This document shows, in pieces, positions 1-8,501 of a DNA stretch of 64,000 bases. Location: positions 124,001-188,000 of the forward strand of contig NZ_JAUEPL010000003.1 of NCBI RefSeq assembly GCF_030406405.1, in the 5' to 3' direction. Below the pieces are notes generated by a model. That model made no database searches, was not told the origin of the DNA, and saw only the letters and a program-made list of their open reading frames with translations. The position numbers and the translations under genes are program-made. Origin of the DNA: Streptomyces ficellus. Its GTDB lineage: Bacteria > Actinomycetota > Actinomycetes > Streptomycetales > Streptomycetaceae. Every line of letters starts with the position of its first letter. Position 1 is the first letter of the stretch.

Positions 1-1
1 C

Positions 2-220
2 CCGGAACTGGACCTCGTCGTGTCGGCCGCGAACGCCGCCGGGGCGCTGGGCGCCCGGATGACGGGCGGCGGGTTCGGCGGCTCGGCGATCGTGCTGGTC
101 GAGGCGGCGGACGCGGACACGGTGACCAAGGCGGTCGGGGAGGCGTTCGCGGCGGCCGGGTACACGGCCCCGCGGGTCTTCCCGGCCGTGCCGTCGGCGG
201 GGGCGCGCCGCATCGGGTGA
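2..220 (+). CDS. galK: Galactokinase, C-terminal fragment
   Basis: Only the last 72 codons are in the window; the gene runs off the left edge and stops at TGA 218-220. The fragment contains GARMTGGGFGG, the third conserved glycine-rich motif of GHMP-family galactokinases, which lies near the C-terminus and helps close the ATP/sugar site. Galactokinase phosphorylates D-galactose to galactose-1-phosphate in the Leloir pathway in the cytoplasm. The remaining tail length is normal for the family, so the 3' end looks intact. It is followed directly by a strong hairpin terminator, so it is probably the last gene of a gal operon lying to the left. Alternatives within the GHMP family (homoserine or mevalonate kinase) are less likely. 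Confidence 0.85.
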   Translation, partial: PELDLVVSAANAAGALGARMTGGGFGGSAIVLVEAADADTVTKAVGEAFAAAGYTAPRVFPAVPSAGARRIG

Positions 221-256
221 GCGTGGGTGCCCGCCGCGTCCCCGGCGGACGGGCGG

Positions 257-297
257 CACGGCTTCGGCCCGTCCCCGGCGGACGGGCCGAAGCCGTG
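257..297. terminator. Hairpin terminator after galK
   Basis: Perfect 18-bp inverted repeat (257-274 with 280-297) around a 5-nt loop, 37 bases after the galK stop. There is no long T-run, which is usual for Streptomyces terminators. The 16-mer around TCCCCGGCGGACGGG occurs twice here (238-253 and 272-287). The rest of 221-513 shows no gene. Confidence 0.8.
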
Positions 298-513
298 AGT
301 TCGGCCAATCACCCTCCCCCTTCGCCCGCCCGGTCGTAGTCTGTGCACAGCACCGGTGGGGGCCGGTGTTGATCAGGGGGCGAGAGAAGCCGGGTACGAC
401 GCCCGGGGCGGGGGTAACAGTCACTGCACGGCGGCGGCCGCGCGACCACTGGACACCTCAACTCCGGGCGCCGTACCCGCAGCTGCTCCGCTTCTCGACA
501 CTTGGGGGTGTCA

Positions 514-1323
514 GTGGTCCGTATCCGGGTTCTGGTGGTGGACGACCACCGCATCTTCGCCGAATCGCTCGCCGCCGCTCTGGCGGCCGAGCCCGACGTG
601 GATGTCGCGGCGGCCGGCAGCGGCCCCGCCGCGCTGCGCTGCCTGGACCGCGCGGCCGCCGAGGGCCGCCGGTTCGACGTGCTGCTGGTCGACGCCGACC
701 TGGGCGCGGCGGCCACGCCCCCGCCCGCCCCGGGCACGCCGGCGGTCTCCGCGGTCACGCCTTCGGTGGTGGCGCCCCGCGCCGTGCCGGACGACGGCGA
801 GGGCGCCGTGGACGGTATCTCGCTGGTGGCCGGGGTCCGCGAGGGCCGGCCCGAGGTGCGTACGGTCGTGCTGGCCGAGAAGGACGACGCGCGCCGGGCC
901 GCGCTGGCCCTCCAGGCGGGGGCGTCCGGCTGGGTGGCCAAGGACTGCTCGCTGCAACGGCTGCTGACGGTGATACGGGGTGTACTGCGCGACGAGACCC
1001 ATCTGCCGCCCGCGCTGCTCACCGGTGTGCTGCGGGAGCTGACGGCCGCGCGCAAGCACCGCACCGAGAGTGAACGGCTGGTGGAGTCGCTCACCCCGCG
1101 CGAGCGCGAGGTGCTGCGGTGCATGGTGGCGGGCCTGGGCCGCAAGGCGGTGGCGGAGCGGCTGTTCCTGTCCCCGCACACGGTCCGTACGCATATGCAG
1201 AACGTGCTGGGGAAGCTGGGCGTGCACTCCACGCTGGCGGCGGTGGCACTGGCCCGCCGGGCGGGTGTGGGGCCGGCCGAGTTAGCCGGGGATGTTGTCG
1301 AACGGGGCGGTCAGCTGGCGTAG
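514..1323 (+). CDS. LuxR/NarL-type response regulator, orphan, TTA-containing
   Basis: Transcription regulator with an N-terminal receiver and a C-terminal GerE/LuxR helix-turn-helix (LTPREREVL ... LSPHTVRTHMQNV, about residues 190-250). The receiver keeps the acidic pair (VVDDHR) and a candidate phospho-acceptor Asp (LLVDADL) and Lys (WVAKDCS). It has an unusual insert of about 35 residues rich in Pro/Ala/Val after the Asp, and Ala where Ser/Thr is usual (VLAEKDD), so phosphorylation-driven switching may be altered. GTG 514 is chosen because GGGGG sits 5 bases upstream; TTG 502 and GTG 508 are in frame. No sensor kinase is adjacent. Codon 257 is TTA (1282-1284), the only in-frame TTA I found in the window, so translation should depend on the bldA tRNA. 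The 3' end overlaps convergent marR by 42 bases. Confidence 0.9.
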   Translation: MVRIRVLVVDDHRIFAESLAAALAAEPDVDVAAAGSGPAALRCLDRAAAEGRRFDVLLVDADLGAAATPPPAPGTPAVSAVTPSVVAPRAVPDDGEGAVDGISLVAGVREGRPEVRTVVLAEKDDARRAALALQAGASGWVAKDCSLQRLLTVIRGVLRDETHLPPALLTGVLRELTAARKHRTESERLVESLTPREREVLRCMVAGLGRKAVAERLFLSPHTVRTHMQNVLGKLGVHSTLAAVALARRAGVGPAELAGDVVERGGQLA

Positions 1324-1779
1324 CAGCGCGGCCAGTTCGGCGCGCTGCGCGCGGGACAGCTCGGCCAGGATGGCCCGCTCCTGGGCGAGGAGCCCGGCGA
1401 GGGCCTGGTCGGCCCGGTCGCGGCCCTCGGCGGTGAGGCGGACCAGGACGCCGCGCCGGTCGCTCGGGTCGGGCAGCCGTTCGACGAGACCCTTCTTGGC
1501 GAGCCGGTCGATGCGGTTGGTCATGGTGCCGGAGGTGACCAGCGTCTGGGTGAGCAGCTGGCCGGGGGAGAGCTGGTAGGGGGCGCCCGCGCGGCGCAGT
1601 GACGTCAGGACGTCGAACTCCCAGGGCTCCAGGTTGTGCTCGGAGAAGGCGAGCCGGCGGGCCCGGTCCAGATGCCGGGCCAGCCGTGAGACCCGGCTGA
1701 GCACCTCGAGCGGTTCCACGTCGAGGTCGGGGCGCTCACGGCGCCATGCAGCGACCAGTCGGTCGACCTCGTCCTCCAT
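1282..1779 (-). CDS. MarR family transcriptional regulator
   Basis: A 165-residue winged-helix repressor of normal MarR size. It has the typical layout: an N-terminal dimer helix, a recognition region (LLTQTLVTSGTMTNRIDRL) and a wing (KKGLVERLPDPSDRRGVLVRLT) carrying the DxRG-like signature. MarR proteins bind palindromic operators as dimers and release them on binding small phenolic or other ligands. The ATG at 1779 is chosen because the encoded protein begins exactly where family members do. It is divergent from the tam methyltransferase, and a perfect palindrome lies between them, so autoregulation and control of tam are likely (inference). Its TAA stop is read on the other strand as the TTA codon of the response regulator. 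Confidence 0.9.
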   Translation of the reverse strand: MEDEVDRLVAAWRRERPDLDVEPLEVLSRVSRLARHLDRARRLAFSEHNLEPWEFDVLTSLRRAGAPYQLSPGQLLTQTLVTSGTMTNRIDRLAKKGLVERLPDPSDRRGVLVRLTAEGRDRADQALAGLLAQERAILAELSRAQRAELAALLRQLTAPFDNIPG

Positions 1780-1814
1780 GGCGATCAGTGTAGGCGATCT
1801 GTCGACGTGAAGTC

Positions 1815-1828
1815 TCTTGACGTCAAGA
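1815..1828. promoter_or_regulatory. Palindromic operator candidate between marR and tam
   Basis: Perfect 14-bp palindrome TCTTGACGTCAAGA, 36 bases upstream of the marR ATG and 83 bases upstream of tam. The sequence resembles the TTGAC/GTCAA-type boxes bound by MarR proteins in actinomycetes. Binding by the adjacent MarR is inference. Confidence 0.6.
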
Positions 1829-1910
1829 AATACTCTCCTGGACCATTGGGCATGACGGGGCCGGGACACTCTTCCGCTTCCGTATGACGTTCCAGCAAGG
1901 GGGCTCGAAC

Positions 1911-2738
1911 ATGCATTCCGCGCCAACGTGGGATCCACAGCAGTACCTGCGCCACTCCTCACACCGCACACGCCCGTTCCTGGACCTGCTCGCTCGCATA
2001 CCCGAGCTGCCCGCCACGGCGCAAGGGCGTCCTCCCCGTATCGCCGACCTCGGGTGCGGCCCGGGAAACGTCACCGCGCTGCTCGCCGAGCGCTGGCCGG
2101 ACGCGCGCATCACCGGCTTCGACCTCTCACCCGAGATGCTGGAACAGGCCAAGAAGGACCACGCCGGCACCACCCCCGGCGGCGGCTGGCTCGACTTCCG
2201 GCCCGCCGACGCCGCGCACTGGACACCTGACGAGCCGTACGACCTGATCATTTCCAACGCGGCGCTCCAGTGGGTACCCAACCATCCCGAATCGCTGCCC
2301 GTCTGGACCGAGGGGCTGGTCCCCGGCGGCATCCTCGCCTTCCAGGTCCCCGGCAACTTCACCTCACCCAGCCACGCGATCCTCGGCGAGCTGTGCGAGT
2401 CGCCCCAGTGGCGCGCCCGCCTCGGTGGGCACGGCCACCGCTTCGTCCATATCCTCGATGCCGCCGACTACCTCACCCGCCTCTCCGACCTCGGCTGCAC
2501 CGCCGATGTCTGGGAGACGGTCTACTCCCAGCTCCTCCAGGGCGAGGACCCCGTCCTGGACTGGGTGAAGGGCACCGCGCTGCGCCCGGTCCTCACCGTC
2601 CTGGACGGTGACGACGAGGCCGTCGCCGAGTTCCTGACCCAGTACCGCGACCTGCTGCGCAAGGCCTACCCGCCCGGCCCGTACGGCACGGTCTTCCCCT
2701 TCCGCCGCATCTTCGCGGTGGCGCGGAAGGGGGCGTGA
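1911..2738 (+). CDS. tam: Trans-aconitate 2-methyltransferase
   Basis: Class I SAM-dependent methyltransferase of 275 residues. It shows the SAM loop IADLGCGPGNVT, an acidic ribose-binding segment (ITGFDLSPEML) and the family N-terminus WDPQQYLRHSSHRTRPF. Tam methylates trans-aconitate, an inhibitory by-product of cis-aconitate, to its monomethyl ester in the cytoplasm. The ATG at 1911 follows AAGGGGG by about 9 bases and matches the family N-terminus; an in-frame ATG at 1884 lacks a good ribosome site. It is divergent from marR and convergent with tetR 2803-3480. The substrate assignment rests on overall similarity; a related small-acid methyltransferase cannot be excluded. Confidence 0.85.
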   Translation: MHSAPTWDPQQYLRHSSHRTRPFLDLLARIPELPATAQGRPPRIADLGCGPGNVTALLAERWPDARITGFDLSPEMLEQAKKDHAGTTPGGGWLDFRPADAAHWTPDEPYDLIISNAALQWVPNHPESLPVWTEGLVPGGILAFQVPGNFTSPSHAILGELCESPQWRARLGGHGHRFVHILDAADYLTRLSDLGCTADVWETVYSQLLQGEDPVLDWVKGTALRPVLTVLDGDDEAVAEFLTQYRDLLRKAYPPGPYGTVFPFRRIFAVARKGA

Positions 2739-2753
2739 CACCGGTGCCGGGCA

Positions 2754-2786
2754 GAGGGGCGCGGCGGCCGGCCCACCGTGCCCCTC
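2754..2786. terminator. Weak hairpin between tam and tetR
   Basis: GAGGGGC (2754-2760) pairs with GCCCCTC (2780-2786) around a 19-nt loop that can itself fold through GGCCGGCC. It lies between two convergent genes and could end both transcripts. The stem is short. Confidence 0.35.
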
Positions 2787-2802
2787 GCCTGCCCCCCCGG
2801 GG

Positions 2803-3480
2803 TCAGCTCTTGCGGTGCCCTATCAGGCGGGGCTTCGGCTCCAGGCCGTCCAGGCCGTGCCAGGCCAGGTTCACCAGATGGGCGGCGACCTCGGCCTTCT
2901 TCGGCTTACGGGCGTCCAGCCACCACTGACCGGTCAGGGCCACCATGCCCACCAGCGCCTGCGCGTAGAGCGGGGCGAGCTTCGGGTCGAAGCCACGGGC
3001 CTTGAACTCCAGGCCCAGGATGTCCTCCACCTGCGTGGCGATGTCGGAGATCAGCGACGCGAACGTGCCCGTCGACTGCGCGACCGGCGAGTCCCGGACC
3101 AGGATCCGGAAACCGTCCGTGTACGTCTCGATGTAGTCCAGCAGCGCGAAAGCGGCCTGTTCGAGCAGCTCGCGCGGATGCCCGGCGGTCAGGGCGCCGG
3201 TGACCATGTCGAGGAGCTGGCGCATCTCGCGGTCCACGACCACCGCGTACAGCCCCTCCTTGCCGCCGAAGTGCTCGTACACCACCGGCTTGGAGACCCC
3301 GGCCTTCGCGGCGATCTCCTCCACCGACGTGCCTTCGAAACCGCGCTGGGCGAAGAGGGTGCGGCCGATGTCGAGCAGTTGCTGGCGGCGCTCGGCGCCC
3401 GTCATGCGGACCCTGCGCCCCCGCCTGGGCTTGTCGCTGCTGCTGGTGCTACTGCCGTCGATCGCCACACCGTCCATCAT
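2803..3480 (-). CDS. TetR family regulator, cotranscribed with desaturase
   Basis: 225-residue TetR-type repressor. An Arg-rich N-terminal tail (DKPRRGRRVRMTG) precedes the HTH (RRQQLLDIGRTLFAQRGFEG ... EEIAAKAGVSKPVVYEHFGGKEGLY), then a helical ligand domain of normal length. Its ATG at 3478-3480 overlaps the TGA of the upstream desaturase gene (ATGA), so the two proteins are translationally coupled and made together. The likely job is to sense an acyl-CoA or fatty-acid signal and repress desaturase; the paired operator-like sites upstream of the desaturase support this. The ligand is inference from context. Confidence 0.9.
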   Translation of the reverse strand: MMDGVAIDGSSTSSSDKPRRGRRVRMTGAERRQQLLDIGRTLFAQRGFEGTSVEEIAAKAGVSKPVVYEHFGGKEGLYAVVVDREMRQLLDMVTGALTAGHPRELLEQAAFALLDYIETYTDGFRILVRDSPVAQSTGTFASLISDIATQVEDILGLEFKARGFDPKLAPLYAQALVGMVALTGQWWLDARKPKKAEVAAHLVNLAWHGLDGLEPKPRLIGHRKS

Positions 3481-4469
3481 GCCGCGTTCGCGGGCTGGTC
3501 CTGGCGCCGGGCTTCGATCCGGGACGCGCTCGGCCAGCGCACGTCGTACGCCCAGCCCAGCTTCTCGAACCAGCGGATCAGCCGGGCGCTGGAGTCGATC
3601 TGCCCCCGCATCACACCGTGACGCGCACTCGTCGGGTCCGCGTGGTGCAGGTTGTGCCAGGACTCGCCGCACGACAGCACCGCCAGCCACCACACGTTGC
3701 CGCTGCGGTCCCGTGACTTGAACGGGCGCTTGCCCACCGCGTGGCAGATCGAGTTGATCGACCACGTCACATGGTGCAGCAGCGCCACCCGCACCAGCGA
3801 GCCCCAGAAGAACGCCGTGAAGGCGCCCCACCAGGACATGGTCACCAGACCGCCCACCAGCGGCGGGATCGCCAGCGAGAGGACCGTCCAGCCGATGAAC
3901 TGCCGCGAGATCGCCCGGATCGCCGGGTCCTTGATCAGATCCGGCGCGTACTTGGCCTGCGGGGTGCGCTCCTCGTCGAACATCCAGCCGATGTGCGCCC
4001 ACCACAGGCCCTTCATCAGCGCCGGCAGGGTCTCGCCGAACCGCCACGGGGAGTGCGGGTCGCCCTCCGCGTCGGAGAACTTGTGGTGCTTGCGGTGGTC
4101 CGCCACCCAGCGCACCAGCGGCCCTTCCACGGCGAGCGACCCCATGACCGCCAGCGCGATCCGCAGCGGGCGCTTGGCCTTGAAGGAACCGTGCGTGAAG
4201 TACCGGTGGAAGCCGATCGTGATGCCGTGGCAGCCGATGTAGTACATCGCCACCAGCAGGCCCAGATCCAGCCAGCTCACGCCCCAGCCCCAGGCCAGCG
4301 GCACCGCCGCGAGGAGGGCGAGGAAGGGCACCGTGATGAACAGCAGCAGCGCGATCTGCTCGATCGAGCGCTTGCTGTCCCCGCCGAGTGTGGCGGGGGG
4401 CAGATCGGAGGAGGGTGAGGGAGAGGGCGCGGGATCCGTGGTGTGGAGCACGTCGGGGCTTGTTGTCAT
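3477..4469 (-). CDS. Acyl-CoA/acyl-lipid delta-9-type fatty acid desaturase
   Basis: Integral-membrane di-iron desaturase. All three histidine boxes are present in order: HRYFTH, HRKHH and HNLHH. Hydrophobic segments flank box 1 and lie between boxes 2 and 3. It introduces a double bond into a long-chain acyl group using O2 and reductant, adjusting membrane fluidity. ATG 4469 is chosen; a TTG nine codons upstream is in frame but has no ribosome site. About 40 N-terminal residues rich in Pro/Ser precede the first membrane helix. It is the first gene of an operon with tetR and divergent from ppc. Substrate position (delta-9) is inferred from similarity to stearoyl-CoA desaturases. Confidence 0.9.
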   Translation of the reverse strand: MTTSPDVLHTTDPAPSPSPSSDLPPATLGGDSKRSIEQIALLLFITVPFLALLAAVPLAWGWGVSWLDLGLLVAMYYIGCHGITIGFHRYFTHGSFKAKRPLRIALAVMGSLAVEGPLVRWVADHRKHHKFSDAEGDPHSPWRFGETLPALMKGLWWAHIGWMFDEERTPQAKYAPDLIKDPAIRAISRQFIGWTVLSLAIPPLVGGLVTMSWWGAFTAFFWGSLVRVALLHHVTWSINSICHAVGKRPFKSRDRSGNVWWLAVLSCGESWHNLHHADPTSARHGVMRGQIDSSARLIRWFEKLGWAYDVRWPSASRIEARRQDQPANAA

Positions 4470-4521
4470 GGGGTCCCCAGGGGGTGAGGGATACAACGGA
4501 AGCCGTGGCGACGGTCCTGGC

Positions 4522-4550
4522 TACGGTTCCGTAACCTACGGCGACGTAAG
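4522..4550. promoter_or_regulatory. Tandem operator candidates upstream of the desaturase operon
   Basis: Two palindromic sites 15 bp apart: TACGGTTCCGTAA (4522-4534; arms TACGG/CCGTA) and TACGGCGACGTAA (4537-4549; arms TACG/CGTA). They sit 50-80 bases upstream of the desaturase ATG, as expected for a TetR-type operator covering the promoter. Recognition by the operon's own TetR is inference. Confidence 0.5.
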
Positions 4551-4582
4551 TATGACAGCGCCCGGGCGGGCGGCAAGAGGGC

Positions 4583-4591
4583 TGTGGACAA
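4583..4591 (-). promoter_or_regulatory. DnaA-box-like sequence upstream of ppc
   Basis: TGTGGACAA, the reverse complement of TTGTCCACA, the preferred Streptomyces DnaA box. A single box in the ppc/desaturase intergenic region. It could be a DnaA titration or regulation site, or chance. Confidence 0.3.
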
Positions 4592-4694
4592 CGCCGCACA
4601 CGGGGACACCTATCCTGGGTGTCGTCGGACAGCGCGGTCCGCAAGCCTCCAGTACCCCTCCAGACGTGCTCAAACACTGCAAGGAGCCGCACCT

Positions 4695-7424
4695 GTGAGC
4701 AGTGCCGACCAGACCACCACCGCCAGCGCCGAACTGCGCTCCGACATCCGCCGACTGGGCGATCTCCTGGGCGAGACGCTCGTACGGCAGGAAGGACCGG
4801 AGCTTCTCGAGCTCGTCGAGAAGGTCCGCCGCCTCACGCGCGAGAACGGCGAGGCCGCCGCCGAGCTGCTCGGCGACACCGACCTGGAGACCGCCGCCCG
4901 CCTGGTGCGCGCCTTCTCCACGTACTTCCACCTGGCCAACGTCACCGAGCAGGTCCACCGTGGCCGTGAGCTGCGCGAGAAGCGCGCCGCCGAGGGCGGC
5001 CTGCTGGCCCGCACCGCCGACATGCTCAAGGACGGCGACCCCGAGCACGTACGCGAGACGGTCAAGAACCTCAACGTCCGTCCCGTCTTCACCGCGCACC
5101 CCACCGAGGCGGCGCGGCGCTCCGTACTCAACAAGCTCCGCCACATCGCCGAGCTGCTGGAGACCCCGGTCATCGCCTCCGACCGGCGCCGCCACGACCT
5201 GCGCCTCGCCGAGCACATCGACCTGATCTGGCAGACCGACGAGCTGCGGGTCGTCCGCCCCGAACCGGCCGACGAGGCGCGCAACGCCATCTACTACCTG
5301 GACGAGCTGCACGCCGGCGCGGTCGGTGACGTCCTGGAGGACCTCGCCGCCGAGCTGGAGCGCGTCGGCGTCGAGCTGCCGCCCGGCACCCGGCCGCTCA
5401 CCTTCGGCACCTGGATCGGCGGCGACCGGGACGGCAACCCCAACGTCACCCCGGACGTGACCCGCGAGGTGCTGATCCTCCAGCACGAGCACGGCATCAC
5501 CGACGCCATCGAGCTCATCGACTACCTGCGGGGCCTGCTGTCCAACTCCATCCGGTACGCGGGCGCCACCCAGGAGCTCCTGGACTCCCTGAAGGAGGAC
5601 CTGGAGCGCCTCCCGGAGATCAGCCCCCGCTACAAGCGCCTCAACGCCGAGGAGCCCTACCGCCTCAAGGCCACCTGCGTACGCCAGAAGCTGGTCAACA
5701 CCCGCGAGCGCCTCGCCAAGGGCACGCCCCACGAGGAGGGCCGCGACTACCTCGGGACGGCCGGGCTCATCGAGGACCTGCGGCTGATCCAGACGTCCCT
5801 GCGCGAGCACCGCGGCCAGCTGTTCGCGGACGGCCGGATGGACCGCACCATCCGTACCCTGTCCGCCTTCGGCCTCCAGCTCGCCACCATGGACGTACGC
5901 GAGCACGCCGACGCCCACCACCACGCGCTCGGGCAGCTCTTCGACCGGCTCGGTGAGGAGTCCTGGCGGTACGCGGACATGCCGCGCGACTACCGGCGGA
6001 AGCTGCTCGCCAAGGAGCTGCGCTCCCGCCGCCCGCTCACGCCCCAGCCCGCCCCGCTCGACGCGGCCGGCACCAAGACCCTGGGCGTCTTCCTCACCAT
6101 CAAGGACGCCCTGGAGCGCTTCGGGCCCGAGGTCGTCGAGTCCTACATCATCTCCATGTGCCAGGGCGCCGACGACGTCTTCGCGGCGGCCGTGCTGGCC
6201 CGCGAGGCGGGACTGCTCGACCTGCACGCCGGCTGGGCGAAGATCGGCATCGTGCCGCTGCTGGAGACGACGGACGAGCTGAGGGCCGCCGACGTCATCC
6301 TCGACGACATGCTCGCCGACCCCTCCTACCGGCGCCTGGTCTCCCTGCGGGGAGATGTGCAGGAGGTCATGCTCGGGTACTCCGACTCCTCCAAGTTCGG
6401 TGGCATCACCACCTCCCAGTGGGAGATCCACCGAGCCCAGCGCCGCCTGCGCGACGTCGCCCACCGCTACGGCGTGCGGCTGCGCCTCTTCCACGGCCGC
6501 GGCGGCACCGTCGGCCGCGGCGGCGGCCCCTCGCACGACGCGATCCTCGCCCAGCCCTGGGGCACCCTGGAGGGCGAGATCAAGGTCACCGAGCAGGGCG
6601 AGGTCATCTCCGACAAGTACCTGATCCCCTCCCTCGCCCGGGAGAACCTGGAGCTCACGGTCGCCGCCACCCTCCAGGCGTCCGCCCTGCACACCGCGCC
6701 CCGCCAGTCCGACGAGGCCCTCGCCCGCTGGGACGCGGCCATGGACACCGTCTCGGAGGCCGCCCACACCGCGTACCGCAGGCTGGTCGAGGACCCCGAC
6801 CTGCCCGCCTACTTCTTCGCCTCCACCCCCGTCGACCAGCTCGCCGAGCTGCACCTGGGCTCCCGCCCCTCCCGCCGCCCCGACTCCGGCGCGGGCCTGG
6901 ACGGGCTGCGGGCCATCCCGTGGGTGTTCGGCTGGACCCAGTCGCGGCAGATCGTGCCCGGCTGGTACGGCGTCGGCTCGGGCCTGAAGGCACTGCGCGA
7001 GGCGGGGCTGGACCCCGTGCTCGACGAGATGTACGGGCAGTGGCACTTCTTCCGCAACTTCATCTCCAACGTCGAGATGACGCTCGCCAAGACCGACCTG
7101 CGGATCGCCCGCCACTACGTCGAGACGCTGGTGCCGGAGAACCTGCGGCATGTGTTCGCCGACATCGAGGCCGAGCACGCGCTGACGGTCGCCGAGGTGC
7201 TGCGCGTGACGGGCGGTGAGAAGCTGCTCGACTCGAACCCGGTGCTCCAGCAGACCTTCGCCATCCGCGACGCCTACCTGGACCCCATCTCCTACCTCCA
7301 GGTCTCCCTGCTGGCCCGCCAGCGGACCGCCGCCGCGCGCGGTGAGGAGCCCGACCCGCTGCTCGCCCGGGCGCTGCTGCTGACGGTGAACGGCGTGGCG
7401 GCCGGCCTGCGCAACACCGGCTGA
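4695..7424 (+). CDS. ppc: Phosphoenolpyruvate carboxylase
   Basis: Full-length 909-residue PEP carboxylase, which carboxylates phosphoenolpyruvate with bicarbonate to oxaloacetate (anaplerosis, cytoplasm). Visible signatures are the catalytic His in [13 protein letters not shown] (His135), the [11 protein letters not shown] motif, the bicarbonate/PEP loop [13 protein letters not shown], the Arg/Gly loop [14 protein letters not shown], and the C-terminal allosteric and folding tail ending NTG. GTG 4695 is chosen because AAGGAG lies 8 bases upstream; an ATG at 4584 is in frame but would add an untypical leader. It is monocistronic, divergent from the desaturase, and followed by a strong terminator. 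Confidence 0.97.
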   Translation: MSSADQTTTASAELRSDIRRLGDLLGETLVRQEGPELLELVEKVRRLTRENGEAAAELLGDTDLETAARLVRAFSTYFHLANVTEQVHRGRELREKRAAEGGLLARTADMLKDGDPEHVRETVKNLNVRPVFTAHPTEAARRSVLNKLRHIAELLETPVIASDRRRHDLRLAEHIDLIWQTDELRVVRPEPADEARNAIYYLDELHAGAVGDVLEDLAAELERVGVELPPGTRPLTFGTWIGGDRDGNPNVTPDVTREVLILQHEHGITDAIELIDYLRGLLSNSIRYAGATQELLDSLKEDLERLPEISPRYKRLNAEEPYRLKATCVRQKLVNTRERLAKGTPHEEGRDYLGTAGLIEDLRLIQTSLREHRGQLFADGRMDRTIRTLSAFGLQLATMDVREHADAHHHALGQLFDRLGEESWRYADMPRDYRRKLLAKELRSRRPLTPQPAPLDAAGTKTLGVFLTIKDALERFGPEVVESYIISMCQGADDVFAAAVLAREAGLLDLHAGWAKIGIVPLLETTDELRAADVILDDMLADPSYRRLVSLRGDVQEVMLGYSDSSKFGGITTSQWEIHRAQRRLRDVAHRYGVRLRLFHGRGGTVGRGGGPSHDAILAQPWGTLEGEIKVTEQGEVISDKYLIPSLARENLELTVAATLQASALHTAPRQSDEALARWDAAMDTVSEAAHTAYRRLVEDPDLPAYFFASTPVDQLAELHLGSRPSRRPDSGAGLDGLRAIPWVFGWTQSRQIVPGWYGVGSGLKALREAGLDPVLDEMYGQWHFFRNFISNVEMTLAKTDLRIARHYVETLVPENLRHVFADIEAEHALTVAEVLRVTGGEKLLDSNPVLQQTFAIRDAYLDPISYLQVSLLARQRTAAARGEEPDPLLARALLLTVNGVAAGLRNTG

Positions 7425-7445
7425 CGCCCGCCCGGACGTGACGAA

Positions 7446-7476
7446 GGGGGGCGCCCGGGTTCACCGGGCGCCCCCC
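7446..7476. terminator. Bidirectional terminator between ppc and LAETG gene
   Basis: Perfect 13-bp stem (7446-7458 with 7464-7476, GGGGGGCGCCCGG) and a 5-nt loop, 21 bases after the ppc stop and 20 bases after the end of the convergent LAETG gene. Confidence 0.85.
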
Positions 7477-7496
7477 TCATGTCATGCCGTGCTACG

Positions 7497-8279
7497 TCAG
7501 CCCTGCTGGCCCTGCGCCTTGCGGCGGCGCATCACCAGGAAGCCACCGCCCGCGACCAGCGCGGCGGCGACGCCCGCCAGCACGCCCACGGGGGCACTGC
7601 TGCCGGTCTCGGCCAGGTCACCCTGGGCGTCCGGGTTGTTCGGGCTGTCCGGCGAAGCGGACGCGGCGGGTCCGGCGGCCGCGGGGGCGGTGGCGTCCGC
7701 CTGCGCGGGCTCCTCGGCGGGCTTGTCACCCGGCTGCTCGCCCGGCGTGTCGCCCGGCTTGTCCTCGGGCTTGTCACCCGGCGTGTCGCCCGGCTTGTCG
7801 GCGGGCTCGTCGCCCGGCTTGTCCCCGGGCTTGTCGCCGGGCTTGTCACCCGGCACGGAGTCCTCGGTCTCGCAGTCGGTCTTGAAGACCTTGTGCTTGG
7901 CCTTGCCGTTCTCGCCCTCCCAGTTCCAGAAGAGCTTGTACTGACCGTCGGGCAGGGTCATGTCCTCGGTGCGCCCGTGGCCCTTGGCGTCGAGGGCGAG
8001 CGAGCCGGACTCCACCGTCTCGCCCTTCGCGACGTCGTTATTGGCCCAGGCCTCGATGTGCCAGGTGACCTTCTGCCCGGCGTCGAAGTGGAAGGCGTCC
8101 AGGTAGAACTCGCAGACCTTCGGCTCGTTCTTCTTGAGCTCTTCGCCGGTCGTGGCGTTGTGGATCTTTACGGTGCCGTTGTCACCGTTGTTGCCTTTGG
8201 TGGCGTGCGCCGCGGGAGCGAGCAGGAGCGAGCAGGCCGTGGCCGCCACCATCGCGCTGGTGGCAGTGAGAATGCGCAT
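7497..8279 (-). CDS. LAETG-anchored cell-wall surface protein
   Basis: 260-residue exported protein. It has a signal peptide (MRILTATSAMVAATACSLLLAPAAHA), then a compact domain of about 110 residues with two cysteines that could form a disulfide. A Pro/Asp/Lys spacer of repeated GDKP-type units (about residues 130-175) follows. The C-terminal sorting signal is LAETG (222-226), a hydrophobic helix and RRRK. LAXTG is the motif of Streptomyces class E sortases, which attach such proteins to peptidoglycan. The GDKP spacer would carry the domain through the wall. The function of the globular domain is not recognised. No sortase gene is in the window. It is monocistronic, with ATG 8279. Confidence 0.85.
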   Translation of the reverse strand: MRILTATSAMVAATACSLLLAPAAHATKGNNGDNGTVKIHNATTGEELKKNEPKVCEFYLDAFHFDAGQKVTWHIEAWANNDVAKGETVESGSLALDAKGHGRTEDMTLPDGQYKLFWNWEGENGKAKHKVFKTDCETEDSVPGDKPGDKPGDKPGDEPADKPGDTPGDKPEDKPGDTPGEQPGDKPAEEPAQADATAPAAAGPAASASPDSPNNPDAQGDLAETGSSAPVGVLAGVAAALVAGGGFLVMRRRKAQGQQG

Positions 8280-8501
8280 GGGCAGTCCAACATGAGTAAG
8301 AGGGCCGTGGGGGGCGGCGGCTCAGCTTCCTGTGACCACGCCAGCCCGTCAAGTGACGTTGCGCCACATCCATGACGTGCGCTAGGACTTGCCCCATTGC
8401 TCCCGGATAACAATTGGGTGAATGCCAGGGCGCCCACCGGCCCAGTGTCCATCGCGGCGACCGGCTCACCACGCCCGTCGCGGCGCGCGTCAGCGTGCGC
8501 G

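Noticed and set aside
4536..7178. Long minus-strand open frame antisense to ppc
   Set aside because: The plus strand encodes an intact PEP carboxylase with all motifs; the antisense translation is low-complexity Gly/Val/Glu.
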